The notes beneath the pieces were generated by a model. It was not told the DNA's origin and searched no databases. It was given only the letters and a program-made list of their open reading frames with translations. A DNA stretch of 33,480 nt from positions 1 to 33,480 of the forward strand of contig JBAZEP010000017.1 in the NCBI GenBank assembly GCA_041653835.1, given 5' to 3'. The DNA is from UBA10183 sp041653835 (lineage in GTDB: Bacteria > Omnitrophota > Gorgyraeia > Gorgyraeales > Gorgyraeaceae). Positions within the stretch are counted from its first letter, which is position 1; each line of letters starts with the position of its first letter. Shown here one piece after another: positions 24,418-30,891 of this stretch. A program made the translations under genes and the position numbers.

Positions 24418-26286
24418 ATGAAAAACAACCTGCTCAAAGAAAAATGCGGCCAGGAAAATTATAAAAAACTCGAGAAACTCGCGAATGAAAAGCTTATGAA
24501 ATTCGCCGCGAAATACGCGGAGCTGTTCAATCCCGATTCAATATTCGTGCGTACGGATTCCAGGGAAGACGCCGACTATATACGCGGGAAGACGCTCGAG
24601 AACGCGGAAGAAAAGGCGCTTGCCACAAAAGGCCATACCGTGCACTTCGACGGTTATTTTGACCAGGGCAGGGACAAGGGCAGTACAAGATATTTACTGC
24701 GGCCGGATGAAGTACTCGGCTCCGACATAATGTCGGTTGACAGGGAAAAAGGCATCGAGGAAATACACGGTTTATTCAAAGACGCCATGAAGGGCAAGGA
24801 GATGTACATTTGTTTCTTCTGCCTGGGCCCGGTCAATTCGGAATTCTCCATCTCCGCCGTCCAGATAACCGACTCAAGCTATGTCGCCCATTCGGAAGAC
24901 ATACTCGCGAGGAGCGGCTATGAACAATTCCGCAGCCTCAAAGACCCGGGTGATTTTTTCCGTTTTGTGCATTCCGCGGGAGAACTCGAGAACGGTGTGA
25001 GCAAAAATTTCGAACAGCGGCATGTTTATATAGATCTCCAGGACGAGATAGTGTACAGTTTCAATACGCAATACGCCGGCAATACAGTGGGACTTAAAAA
25101 ATTGGCGATGAGGCTGGCTATCAAGCGCGCGTCCGAGGAAGGATGGCTTACCGAGCACATGTTCATAATGGGTGTTTATGGCCGTAAAAAAAGGCGGGTC
25201 ACATATTTCACAGGTTCTTTTCCGTCCGCCTGCGGCAAGACCGCCACCGCGATGCTGGAAGGCGAGAAGATTATAGGGGACGACCTCGCTTATTTAAGGA
25301 ATATCGACGGCAAGGTCAGGGCGGTCAATGTTGAAAGAGGGATTTTCGGCATCATACAGGATGTAAGCGAAAAAAGCGACCCCGCTATATTCGAGGCGCT
25401 TACCACGCCGGGAGAGGTTATTTTTTCCAACGTGCTCGTAGACGATACCAATAACCCAAGATGGCTGGGAGACTCAAGGCCCGCGCCCGCGAAAGGCGTT
25501 AACTTCTCAGGGAAGTGGGTGTCCGGCAAAATCGGGCCGGACGGGAACGAGGTTATCTACGCCCATAAAAATGCCAGGTACACGATAAGATTGAGGGACC
25601 TTAAGAATTGCGACGAGAATCTTGAAAACCCCAAAGGCGTGGAGGTGGGCGGAATTATTTACGGGGGCAGAGACTCGGATACGAGTTCGCCGGTAGTACA
25701 GTCGTTTGATTGGACGCACGGCATACTTGCCCAGGCGGCGATGATAGAGTCGGAGACAACGGCCGCTACGCTCGGCGAGGAAGGCGTAAGAAAATTCAAC
25801 CTTATGGCGAACCTGGATTTTCTCTCCATCCCGATAGGGAGATATATACAGAACAACCTGGATATAACACAGGGCGTCAAGGATCCGCCTTTGATATTCC
25901 ACGTCAATTATTTCCTGCGAGGAAAAAACGGTAAGTATCTCAACGGCGTCAAAGATAAACACGTATGGCTGAAATGGATGGAATCGCGGGTTCACGGGGA
26001 AGCAGGAGCGATAAAAACGCCGGTCGGTTATATACCTAAATATGACGACCTAAAAATACTTTTCAAGGACGTGCTGAACAAAGATTATTCAATAGAGGAA
26101 TACAACGAACAGTTTAAATTGCGCATCCCAGAATGCATAGCCAAGATAGACAGGATCAAAAAGATCTATCATTCCAAGGTATTCGATACCCCGCATATTT
26201 TAATGAAGACCCTGGATGACCAGCGCCAGAGGCTGGAAGACTGCAGGAATAAAAACGGCGACTATCCTTCGCCGTATGTATTTTAA
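24418..26286 (+). CDS. pckG: Phosphoenolpyruvate carboxykinase (GTP type)
   Basis: The enzyme interconverts oxaloacetate and phosphoenolpyruvate with GTP/GDP, a gateway between the TCA branch and gluconeogenesis or, in fermenters, a CO2-fixing step. At 622 residues it fits the GTP class. The kinase loop is GSFPSACGKTATAM (266-279) with IIGDDLA (285-291) as the metal-binding segment, and RPAPAKGVNFSGKW and PKYDDLKILFKDVL follow in the C-terminal part. The N-terminal third is less like textbook PEPCK, with substitutions around YICFFCLGPVNSEFS. Its stop overlaps the upstream-most start of coaB by 11 bases. Sitting between coaC and coaB is unusual. Confidence 0.9.
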   Translation: MKNNLLKEKCGQENYKKLEKLANEKLMKFAAKYAELFNPDSIFVRTDSREDADYIRGKTLENAEEKALATKGHTVHFDGYFDQGRDKGSTRYLLRPDEVLGSDIMSVDREKGIEEIHGLFKDAMKGKEMYICFFCLGPVNSEFSISAVQITDSSYVAHSEDILARSGYEQFRSLKDPGDFFRFVHSAGELENGVSKNFEQRHVYIDLQDEIVYSFNTQYAGNTVGLKKLAMRLAIKRASEEGWLTEHMFIMGVYGRKKRRVTYFTGSFPSACGKTATAMLEGEKIIGDDLAYLRNIDGKVRAVNVERGIFGIIQDVSEKSDPAIFEALTTPGEVIFSNVLVDDTNNPRWLGDSRPAPAKGVNFSGKWVSGKIGPDGNEVIYAHKNARYTIRLRDLKNCDENLENPKGVEVGGIIYGGRDSDTSSPVVQSFDWTHGILAQAAMIESETTAATLGEEGVRKFNLMANLDFLSIPIGRYIQNNLDITQGVKDPPLIFHVNYFLRGKNGKYLNGVKDKHVWLKWMESRVHGEAGAIKTPVGYIPKYDDLKILFKDVLNKDYSIEEYNEQFKLRIPECIAKIDRIKKIYHSKVFDTPHILMKTLDDQRQRLEDCRNKNGDYPSPYVF

Positions 26287-26944
26287 CGAGGAGAAGTTTA
26301 TCAGAATAATAGTTACCGCGGGCCCAACAATAGAACCGATAGATCCTGTAAGGTTTATCTCGAACAGGTCCACAGGGGTCATGGGCTATAAAATAGCGGA
26401 AGAGGCTTTAGCCAGAGGCCATCGGGTCACTCTTATATCAGGCCCTGTAAAAATTGCCCCGCCGAAGGCGCAAAAGTTCATCCAGATAGAAACTGCCGAA
26501 GAATTACTCGCTGCCCTTAAGAAAGAAATCAAAAGCTCGGATTGCCTTATAATGTCAGCCGCGGTCAGCGATTTCAGGCCGAGAAAAATTTCCGCTAAAA
26601 AAATAAAAAGGAACAATAAACTATCCATGGTTCTCTTGCCAAATAAAGACATATTGCGCGAACTAACAGGCTTAAAGAAACGTAACTTATTCATAGGATT
26701 TAGTTTAGAAACAGAAAACATGGTAAATAATTCATATCATAAGCTGAAAAATAAAAACCTGGACTTTATAGTGGCAAACAGCGTTACAAAACAGCATAAC
26801 CCATTTGGAAACAATAAGTTAGACGTAAATATAATAGGCAGAAATAAAGAAATTTTAAAAATAAGAAAGAAAAGCAAGGCTTTTATCGCCCATGTTTTGC
26901 TTGACAAAGTAGAGAAATTGTGGTATTTAAGGAATAATAACTAA
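26276..26944 (+). CDS. coaB: Phosphopantothenate-cysteine ligase (separate CoaB)
   Basis: The protein joins 4'-phosphopantothenate and cysteine, the step before CoaC. IIVTAGPTIEPIDPVRFISNRSTGVMG is the nucleotide-binding N-terminal signature, followed by LISGPVKIAPP, a MSAAVSDFRP motif, and the catalytic-lysine segment near KKIKRNNKL. The start is uncertain. The only good in-frame ATG near the pckG end is 26276, giving MYFNEEKFIRIIV, but no ribosome site precedes it. GAGGAG at 26288-26293 lies six bases before an in-frame ATC (26300), which would give a product starting right at RIIVTAGPT. The last third is AT-rich compared with pckG. Confidence 0.85.
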   Translation: MYFNEEKFIRIIVTAGPTIEPIDPVRFISNRSTGVMGYKIAEEALARGHRVTLISGPVKIAPPKAQKFIQIETAEELLAALKKEIKSSDCLIMSAAVSDFRPRKISAKKIKRNNKLSMVLLPNKDILRELTGLKKRNLFIGFSLETENMVNNSYHKLKNKNLDFIVANSVTKQHNPFGNNKLDVNIIGRNKEILKIRKKSKAFIAHVLLDKVEKLWYLRNNN

Positions 26945-26957
26945 GAGGGAGGTTAGC

Positions 26958-27416
26958 TTGCGAAAACGCGGTTTTACCCTTATAGAACTGCTGGTTGTCA
27001 TAGCTATTATAGGTATATTGGCAGGAATGCTCCTGCCCGCCATAGGCCAGGCAAGGGAAAGGGCAAGGCGCACAAGCTGTCTGAATAATTTGAAGCAGAT
27101 AAGCATAGCCTTGCATTTATACGCCACGGACAACATGGAAAGATTCCCGAAAAACCTCCAGGAGCTCGTTGACGGAGGTTATCTTGACTCTCTTGAGATA
27201 TTCAAATGCCCGTCATCGGCTTCGGATATCCCGGAAAATGCGGATAGCGGTGATTATTTGTATAAAGCAGGGCTTACTGAATCAGCTGATTCGGACACGG
27301 TGATAGCGTGCGATAAGGCCGAGAACCATAAAGCCCAGGGCGGTAATGAATTGTTCGTAGGCGGCCATGTAAAATGGCATTCTTCTTCCAAGGGTAAATG
27401 GGCGCCGCCGATTTAA
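26958..27416 (+). CDS. Type IV pilin-like pseudopilin (TTG start)
   Basis: A 152-residue prepilin-like protein. MRKRG|FTLIELLVVIAIIG shows a short basic leader, the prepilin peptidase site after Gly5, and Glu at position 5 of the mature chain. The remainder, with RRTSCLNNLKQISIALHLYATDN and an FVGGHVKW motif near the end, resembles the compact pseudopilins common in PVC-type bacteria. It could belong to a type II secretion or pilus-like system; no assembly gene is in the window, so the partner machine is unknown. The TTG start is set by GGGAGG five bases upstream. A strong terminator follows. Confidence 0.85.
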   Translation: MRKRGFTLIELLVVIAIIGILAGMLLPAIGQARERARRTSCLNNLKQISIALHLYATDNMERFPKNLQELVDGGYLDSLEIFKCPSSASDIPENADSGDYLYKAGLTESADSDTVIACDKAENHKAQGGNELFVGGHVKWHSSSKGKWAPPI

Positions 27417-27434
27417 TGAAAAGATATTTTTGAC

Positions 27435-27474
27435 AACGTGTAGCCGGGTTTTCCCCATCAGCTACACGTTTTTT
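27435..27474 (+). terminator. Rho-independent terminator after the pseudopilin gene
   Basis: AACGTGTAGC (27435-27444) pairs perfectly with GCTACACGTT (27461-27470) and is followed by TTTTG. It separates the pseudopilin gene from the tRNA cluster. Confidence 0.85.
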
Positions 27475-27481
27475 GTCTTCC

Positions 27482-27553
27482 GGCGACGTAGCCAAGGGGG
27501 AAGGCAGGGGTCTGCAAAGCCCTTATTCACCGGTTCGATTCCGGTCGTCGCCT
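27482..27553 (+). tRNA. tRNA-Cys (GCA)
   Basis: GGCGACG pairs with CGTCGCC. The anticodon loop CTGCAAA gives GCA. The T loop is TTCGATT with stem CCGG-type pairs, and the discriminator is U, as expected for cysteine. The bases after it are CCG, so CCA must be added. The next tRNA starts two bases later. Confidence 0.95.
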
Positions 27554-27555
27554 CC

Positions 27556-27638
27556 GGGCGAGTGGTGGAATGGCATACACGATGGACTTAAAATCCATTG
27601 GCCGCAAGGTCGTGAGGGTTCGACTCCCTCCTCGCCCA
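27556..27638 (+). tRNA. tRNA-Leu (UAA)
   Basis: GGGCGAG pairs with CTCGCCC. The anticodon stem ATGGA/TCCAT encloses CTTAAAA, giving UAA. A long variable arm (TGGCCGCAAGGTCG) marks a class II tRNA. The discriminator is A, and CCG rather than CCA follows. The hairpin repeat R3 begins two bases after the discriminator. Confidence 0.95.
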
Positions 27639-27639
27639 C

Positions 27640-27702
27640 CGATTTTTGCCTTCGACAAAAATCGTCCCGAGCGGCCATAGTTTTACATTTTGCCGCGAGG
27701 GG
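27640..27702 (+). repeat. Composite hairpin repeat R3, directly after tRNA-Leu
   Basis: CGATTTTTG (27640-27648) pairs perfectly with CAAAAATCG (27656-27664). Directly after come TCCC (27665-27668), GA, GCGGC, a 16-base loop, GCCGC (27692-27696), GA and GGGG (27699-27702). Architecture is identical to R4, with different inner-stem sequence. Confidence 0.75.
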
Positions 27703-27718
27703 CGGAAAAAATATTTAA

Positions 27719-27792
27719 GGGCTTATAGCTCAGTTGGTTAGAGTGCTTCCTTGACATGGAAGAGGTCACAGGTTCGAGTCCTGTTAGGCCCA
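27719..27792 (+). tRNA. tRNA-Val (GAC)
   Basis: GGGCTTA pairs with TAGGCCC with one wobble. The D arm AGCTCAGTTGGTTAGAGT is canonical, the anticodon loop TTGACAT gives GAC, and the T arm is ACAGG-TTCGAGT-CCTGT. The discriminator is A; CCG rather than CCA follows. Repeat R4 begins two bases after the discriminator. Confidence 0.95.
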
Positions 27793-27793
27793 C

Positions 27794-27854
27794 CGATTTT
27801 TGCCGAAGGTAAAAATCGTCCCGAGTCCGCCACAGAACTTTGGCGGACGAGGGG
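27794..27854 (+). repeat. Composite hairpin repeat R4, directly after tRNA-Val
   Basis: CGATTTTTGCC (27794-27804) pairs with GGTAAAAATCG (27808-27818) with one wobble and a GAA loop. Then TCCC (27819-27822), GA, an 8-bp stem GTCCGCCA/TGGCGGAC (27825-27832 with 27841-27848), GA and GGGG. The inner 24 bases recur exactly in R5. Confidence 0.8.
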
Positions 27855-27874
27855 CCGAAGGCTAAGCAGGTTTG

Positions 27875-27913
27875 TAATGCGACAAAACTGACAGTGTCAC
27901 TTTTGTCGCATTA
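27875..27913. promoter_or_regulatory. 39-bp near-perfect palindrome abutting the thrS ribosome site
   Basis: TAATGCGACAAAA (27875-27887) is the exact complement of 27901-27913. The centre adds TGACA-G-TGTCA, so the whole 39 bp is a palindrome with one mismatched pair. Its last base is the first of AGGAG (27913-27917), the thrS ribosome site, so folding or protein binding could block translation. Confidence 0.75.
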
Positions 27914-27922
27914 GGAGATATT

Positions 27923-29638
27923 ATGACGGAAAATTTAGACGCGTTAAGGCATAGTTGTTCACATGTGATGGCGGATGCCGTGAAAAGGCTTTTCCCGGAC
28001 GTAAAACTCGCGATAGGCCCGGCAATAGAAGACGGTTTTTATTATGATTTTGACCGCGAAGAGCCTTTTAAGCCGGAGGACCTCGCGGTTATAGAAAAAG
28101 AAATGGCCAAGATCATAAAAGAGGGTCGTGATTTCCTGAAAGAGGATATCAGCAAAAAAGAAGCGCTTGAACTATTCGCCGAAGAACCTTATAAGGTAGA
28201 GCTTATAAATAAATTAGAAGGCGATCAGGTTTCCGTTTACAGGCATGGGGGATTCGCGGATTTGTGCAAAGGCCCTCACGTGAGCTCCACAGGGGAGATA
28301 AAGGCGTTCAAACTTTTGAGTATCGCGGGCGCGTACTGGCACGGCATCGAGACAAACCCGATGCTCCAGAGGATATACGGCACCTGTTTCAAGACAAAAG
28401 AAGAGCTTGAGACATACCTGAAAAATATCGAAGAGGCCAAAAAAAGGGATCACAGGAGATTGGGCAAAGAGCTGGATCTTTTCAGCATCCACGACGAAGT
28501 CGGGCCGGGCCTTGTATTTTATCATCCTAAGGGCGCGTTACTCAGGATGCTGATAGAAGATTACGAGAAGAAAGAACACCTCAGGCGCGGTTACCAGATG
28601 GTGATGGGGCCCCATATTTTGAAATCCGATATATGGATGACGTCAGGTCATTACGAATATTACAAAGACAATATGTATATATTCAAAGTCGAGAACGAGG
28701 AATACGCTATCAAGCCCATGAACTGCCCGGGCCATATGTTGATATATAAATCAAAGATGCGGAGTTACAGGGACCTGCCCCTGCGTTATTTTGAGCTCGG
28801 CAACGTGCACCGCCGTGAAAAAACAGGGGTATTGCACGGGCTTCTGAGGGTCAGGGGATTTACCCAGGACGACGCCCATATTTTCTGTCTGCCTGAACAG
28901 CTTGAACAGGAGATAACAGGCGTAATAGATTTTGTGATAGATACGATGAAGGTGTTCGGATTCAATGATTACAAAATAGGGCTTTCCACAAGGCCGCCGA
29001 AATCCATAGGCACGGATGAAATATGGGAACGCGCTACCAACGCGCTCAAGAGCGCGCTAAAGTCAAAGGGAATGAATTATGAGGTCAGCGAAGGCGAAGG
29101 AGCGTTTTACGGACCCAAGATAGACATTATGGTTAAAGACGCGCTCTCGAGGCCATGGCAATGCGCTACGGTCCAGTGTGATTTTTTCCTGCCGGAAAGG
29201 TTTGATCTTACGTATATCTCGAGTGACGGCAAAAAAGAAAGGCCTGTGATGCTCCACAGGGTAATATTGGGGAGCATGGAACGTTTTATGGGCACGCTTA
29301 TAGAACACTACGCCGGGGCTTTCCCGGTATGGCTCGCCCCTGTGCAGGCGCTTGTAATACCCATTACAGACCGTTCGCATGATTACGCGGACATTGTTGC
29401 TTCGCGCCTTAGGGATGAAGACATAAGGGTTGAGATAGATAAGAGGAACGAAAAGCTGCAGTATAAGATAAGGGAAGGAGAGATGAACAAGATCCCCTAC
29501 ATGCTTATAATAGGGGACAAGGAAAAAGAAGCAGGTACAGTTTCGCTCCGCGCCAGAAAGAGCGGCGATACCGGGGCGGTGAAAATAGAAGAGTTTGTAG
29601 ATAGAATAAAAAACGAAATAACCGATAAGGTCATCTGA
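27923..29638 (+). CDS. thrS: Threonyl-tRNA synthetase lacking the TGS domain
   Basis: A 571-residue class II synthetase. Residues 10-14, HSCSH, begin the editing domain that removes Ser from tRNA-Thr, with Cys115 in DLCKGPHV as its other key residue. The catalytic core has MNCPGHM with zinc-ligand Cys268, motif 2 RGFTQDDAH (311-319), and motif 3 in HRVILGSMERFMG. The C-terminal anticodon-binding domain begins near PVWLAPVQ. Compared with the 642-aa E. coli enzyme, the N-terminal TGS domain of about 60 residues is missing: the protein starts nearly at the editing domain. A large palindrome directly precedes the ribosome site. infC, rpmI and rplT follow in the order known from many bacteria. 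Confidence 0.96.
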   Translation: MTENLDALRHSCSHVMADAVKRLFPDVKLAIGPAIEDGFYYDFDREEPFKPEDLAVIEKEMAKIIKEGRDFLKEDISKKEALELFAEEPYKVELINKLEGDQVSVYRHGGFADLCKGPHVSSTGEIKAFKLLSIAGAYWHGIETNPMLQRIYGTCFKTKEELETYLKNIEEAKKRDHRRLGKELDLFSIHDEVGPGLVFYHPKGALLRMLIEDYEKKEHLRRGYQMVMGPHILKSDIWMTSGHYEYYKDNMYIFKVENEEYAIKPMNCPGHMLIYKSKMRSYRDLPLRYFELGNVHRREKTGVLHGLLRVRGFTQDDAHIFCLPEQLEQEITGVIDFVIDTMKVFGFNDYKIGLSTRPPKSIGTDEIWERATNALKSALKSKGMNYEVSEGEGAFYGPKIDIMVKDALSRPWQCATVQCDFFLPERFDLTYISSDGKKERPVMLHRVILGSMERFMGTLIEHYAGAFPVWLAPVQALVIPITDRSHDYADIVASRLRDEDIRVEIDKRNEKLQYKIREGEMNKIPYMLIIGDKEKEAGTVSLRARKSGDTGAVKIEEFVDRIKNEITDKVI

Positions 29639-29653
29639 AGATGCAGAAGCAGC

Positions 29654-29683
29654 CTCAGATAACCTTAGATAACGTCAGATAAC
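29654..29683. repeat. Three tandem 10-bp repeats between thrS and infC
   Basis: CTCAGATAAC, CTTAGATAAC and GTCAGATAAC follow each other without gaps, and a partial fourth (TTCAG) comes next. The 10-bp period equals about one helical turn, and the repeats lie in the infC leader. Confidence 0.7.
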
Positions 29684-29715
29684 TTCAGGCGCATCGAAAA
29701 GAGGAGGTGGTTCGT

Positions 29716-30264
29716 ATTTCTAAAGATCTCAGGATAAACCAGAGGATACGCGTAAAAGAAGTAAGGCTTATCGGCCCCGCGAGCGAACAGATGGGAATCG
29801 TGAATACCCAGGACGCTTTGCAGAAAGCTGAAGAATTAGGACTTGACCTGGTAGAGGTGGCGGGCCAGACAGCTCCCCCTGTCTGCAGGATAATGAACTA
29901 TTCCAAATATAAATATGAACAGGAGAAGAAGGAAAAAGAGGCGCGCAAGCATCAAAAGACAGTGCATCTTAAAGAAATAAAGATGAAGCCGAACATAGAA
30001 GAGCACGATTACCAGTTCAAGCTCCACCACATGAAGGAGTTTCTGACAAGAGGGGACAAGGCCAAACTTACGATGACATTCAGGGGCAGGGAAATGAGCC
30101 ATTTGAATATAGGTAAAAAGATCGTAGACAGGGTTATCGCGGACCTGAGCGAGGCCGGGGAAATAGAAAAAGGCCCTATGATGGATGGCAGGAATATCAT
30201 GGTGCATTTTATGCCGCGGCAGTCCGCCGCCGTAAAGAATATCAAGGAGAAGGAAAATGCCTAA
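29716..30264 (+). CDS. infC: Translation initiation factor IF-3, probable ATT start
   Basis: IF-3 keeps ribosomal subunits apart and checks the start codon. RINQRIRVKEVRLIG opens the N-terminal domain; a Lys-rich linker helix KYEQEKKEKEARKHQ leads to the C-terminal domain with LKEIKMKPNIEEHDY and GDKAKLTMTFRGREM. I place the start at ATT (29716-29718), giving (M)SKDLRINQ. GAGGAGG at 29701-29707 lies eight bases before it, while the alternative GTG at 29707 overlaps this ribosome site and is unlikely. AUU starts are a known hallmark of infC and let IF-3 repress its own translation. rpmI overlaps the end by eight bases. Confidence 0.93.
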   Translation: MSKDLRINQRIRVKEVRLIGPASEQMGIVNTQDALQKAEELGLDLVEVAGQTAPPVCRIMNYSKYKYEQEKKEKEARKHQKTVHLKEIKMKPNIEEHDYQFKLHHMKEFLTRGDKAKLTMTFRGREMSHLNIGKKIVDRVIADLSEAGEIEKGPMMDGRNIMVHFMPRQSAAVKNIKEKENA

Positions 30265-30454
30265 ATTAAAGACGAACAAAGGCGCCAGAAAAAGATTGAA
30301 ACTCACGAAGAACGGCAAGCTCATGAGATACAAACCAGGCAGACGTCACATACTTACCTCAAAATCTTCCAATAAAAAAAGAAAGATGAGAGGGGATATC
30401 GAAGTGTTGGGCATGTCGGCCAAGATAACGAAGAAACTGTTACCGTACGGGTAA
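30257..30454 (+). CDS. rpmI: Large ribosomal subunit protein bL35
   Basis: A 65-residue, strongly basic protein with the bL35 pattern: MPKLKTNKGARKRLKLTKNGKLMR, then RRHILTSKSSNKKRKMR and a final ITKKLLPYG. It binds 23S rRNA. The start overlaps the 3' end of infC by eight bases, with AAGGAGAAGGAAA as ribosome site, so translation is coupled. A composite hairpin repeat separates it from rplT. Confidence 0.95.
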   Translation: MPKLKTNKGARKRLKLTKNGKLMRYKPGRRHILTSKSSNKKRKMRGDIEVLGMSAKITKKLLPYG

Positions 30455-30457
30455 GAG

Positions 30458-30517
30458 TCTCTCGTCCGCCACAGAACTTTGGCGGACTCGGGATTAAATT
30501 TTGTTTCACAAAATTTA
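30458..30517 (-). repeat. Composite hairpin repeat R5 between rpmI and rplT
   Basis: Read on minus: the AT-rich stem TAAATTTTG/CAAAATTTA (30495-30517), then TCCC (30490-30493), GA, an 8-bp stem (30480-30487 with 30464-30471), GA and GAGA (30458-30461, one mismatched pair with TCCC). The inner 24 bases (30464-30487) are identical on the plus strand to those of R4, although the outer module is reversed. The AT-rich stem ends on the first base of the rplT ribosome site AGGAGG. Confidence 0.75.
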
Positions 30518-30528
30518 GGAGGTTTTAA

Positions 30529-30876
30529 ATGTCACGCGCAAAATACGGGCCGGCGTCCAGGGCCCGCAGAAAAAGGGTTTCCAAAATGGCGAAAGGCCAG
30601 CGTGCCGGCAGGAGTAAATGGCACAGGATGACGACGGAATCCGTGAAAAAAGCCCTGATGTACGGCACAAGGGATCGCCGCGCCAAAAAAGGCACGTTCA
30701 GGAGATTGTGGATACTAAGGATCTCCAATGCCTGCAAAGAACTCGGGGTATCTTATTCCAAGTTTATGAAAGGGCTGAAAGAGGCAAAGATAGGCCTGAA
30801 CAGGAAGATACTGGCTGATATGGCTGTAAATGACAGTCAGGCGTTCAAAAAGCTGGTAGAAAGCGTCAAAAAGTAA
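30529..30876 (+). CDS. rplT: Large ribosomal subunit protein bL20
   Basis: A 115-residue bL20, essential for early 50S assembly. The basic N-terminal extension RAKYGPASRARRKRVSKMAKGQRAGRSKWHR and the globular part with YGTRDRRAKKGTFRRLWILRISNACKELGVSYSKFMKGL and NRKILADMAVNDSQAFKKLVE are typical. In several bacteria bL20 represses its own operon by binding a leader structure; no known such leader is obvious here, but the R5 hairpin occupies the gap. AGGAGG precedes the ATG. trkA follows 15 bases later. Confidence 0.96.
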   Translation: MSRAKYGPASRARRKRVSKMAKGQRAGRSKWHRMTTESVKKALMYGTRDRRAKKGTFRRLWILRISNACKELGVSYSKFMKGLKEAKIGLNRKILADMAVNDSQAFKKLVESVKK

Positions 30877-30891
30877 CGCTCAGGGGGCTTT

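Noticed and set aside
27793..27922. T-box leader before thrS
   Set aside because: The region is filled by repeat R4 and the 39-bp palindrome, and I find no GGGTGGNACCGCG-type T-box sequence.
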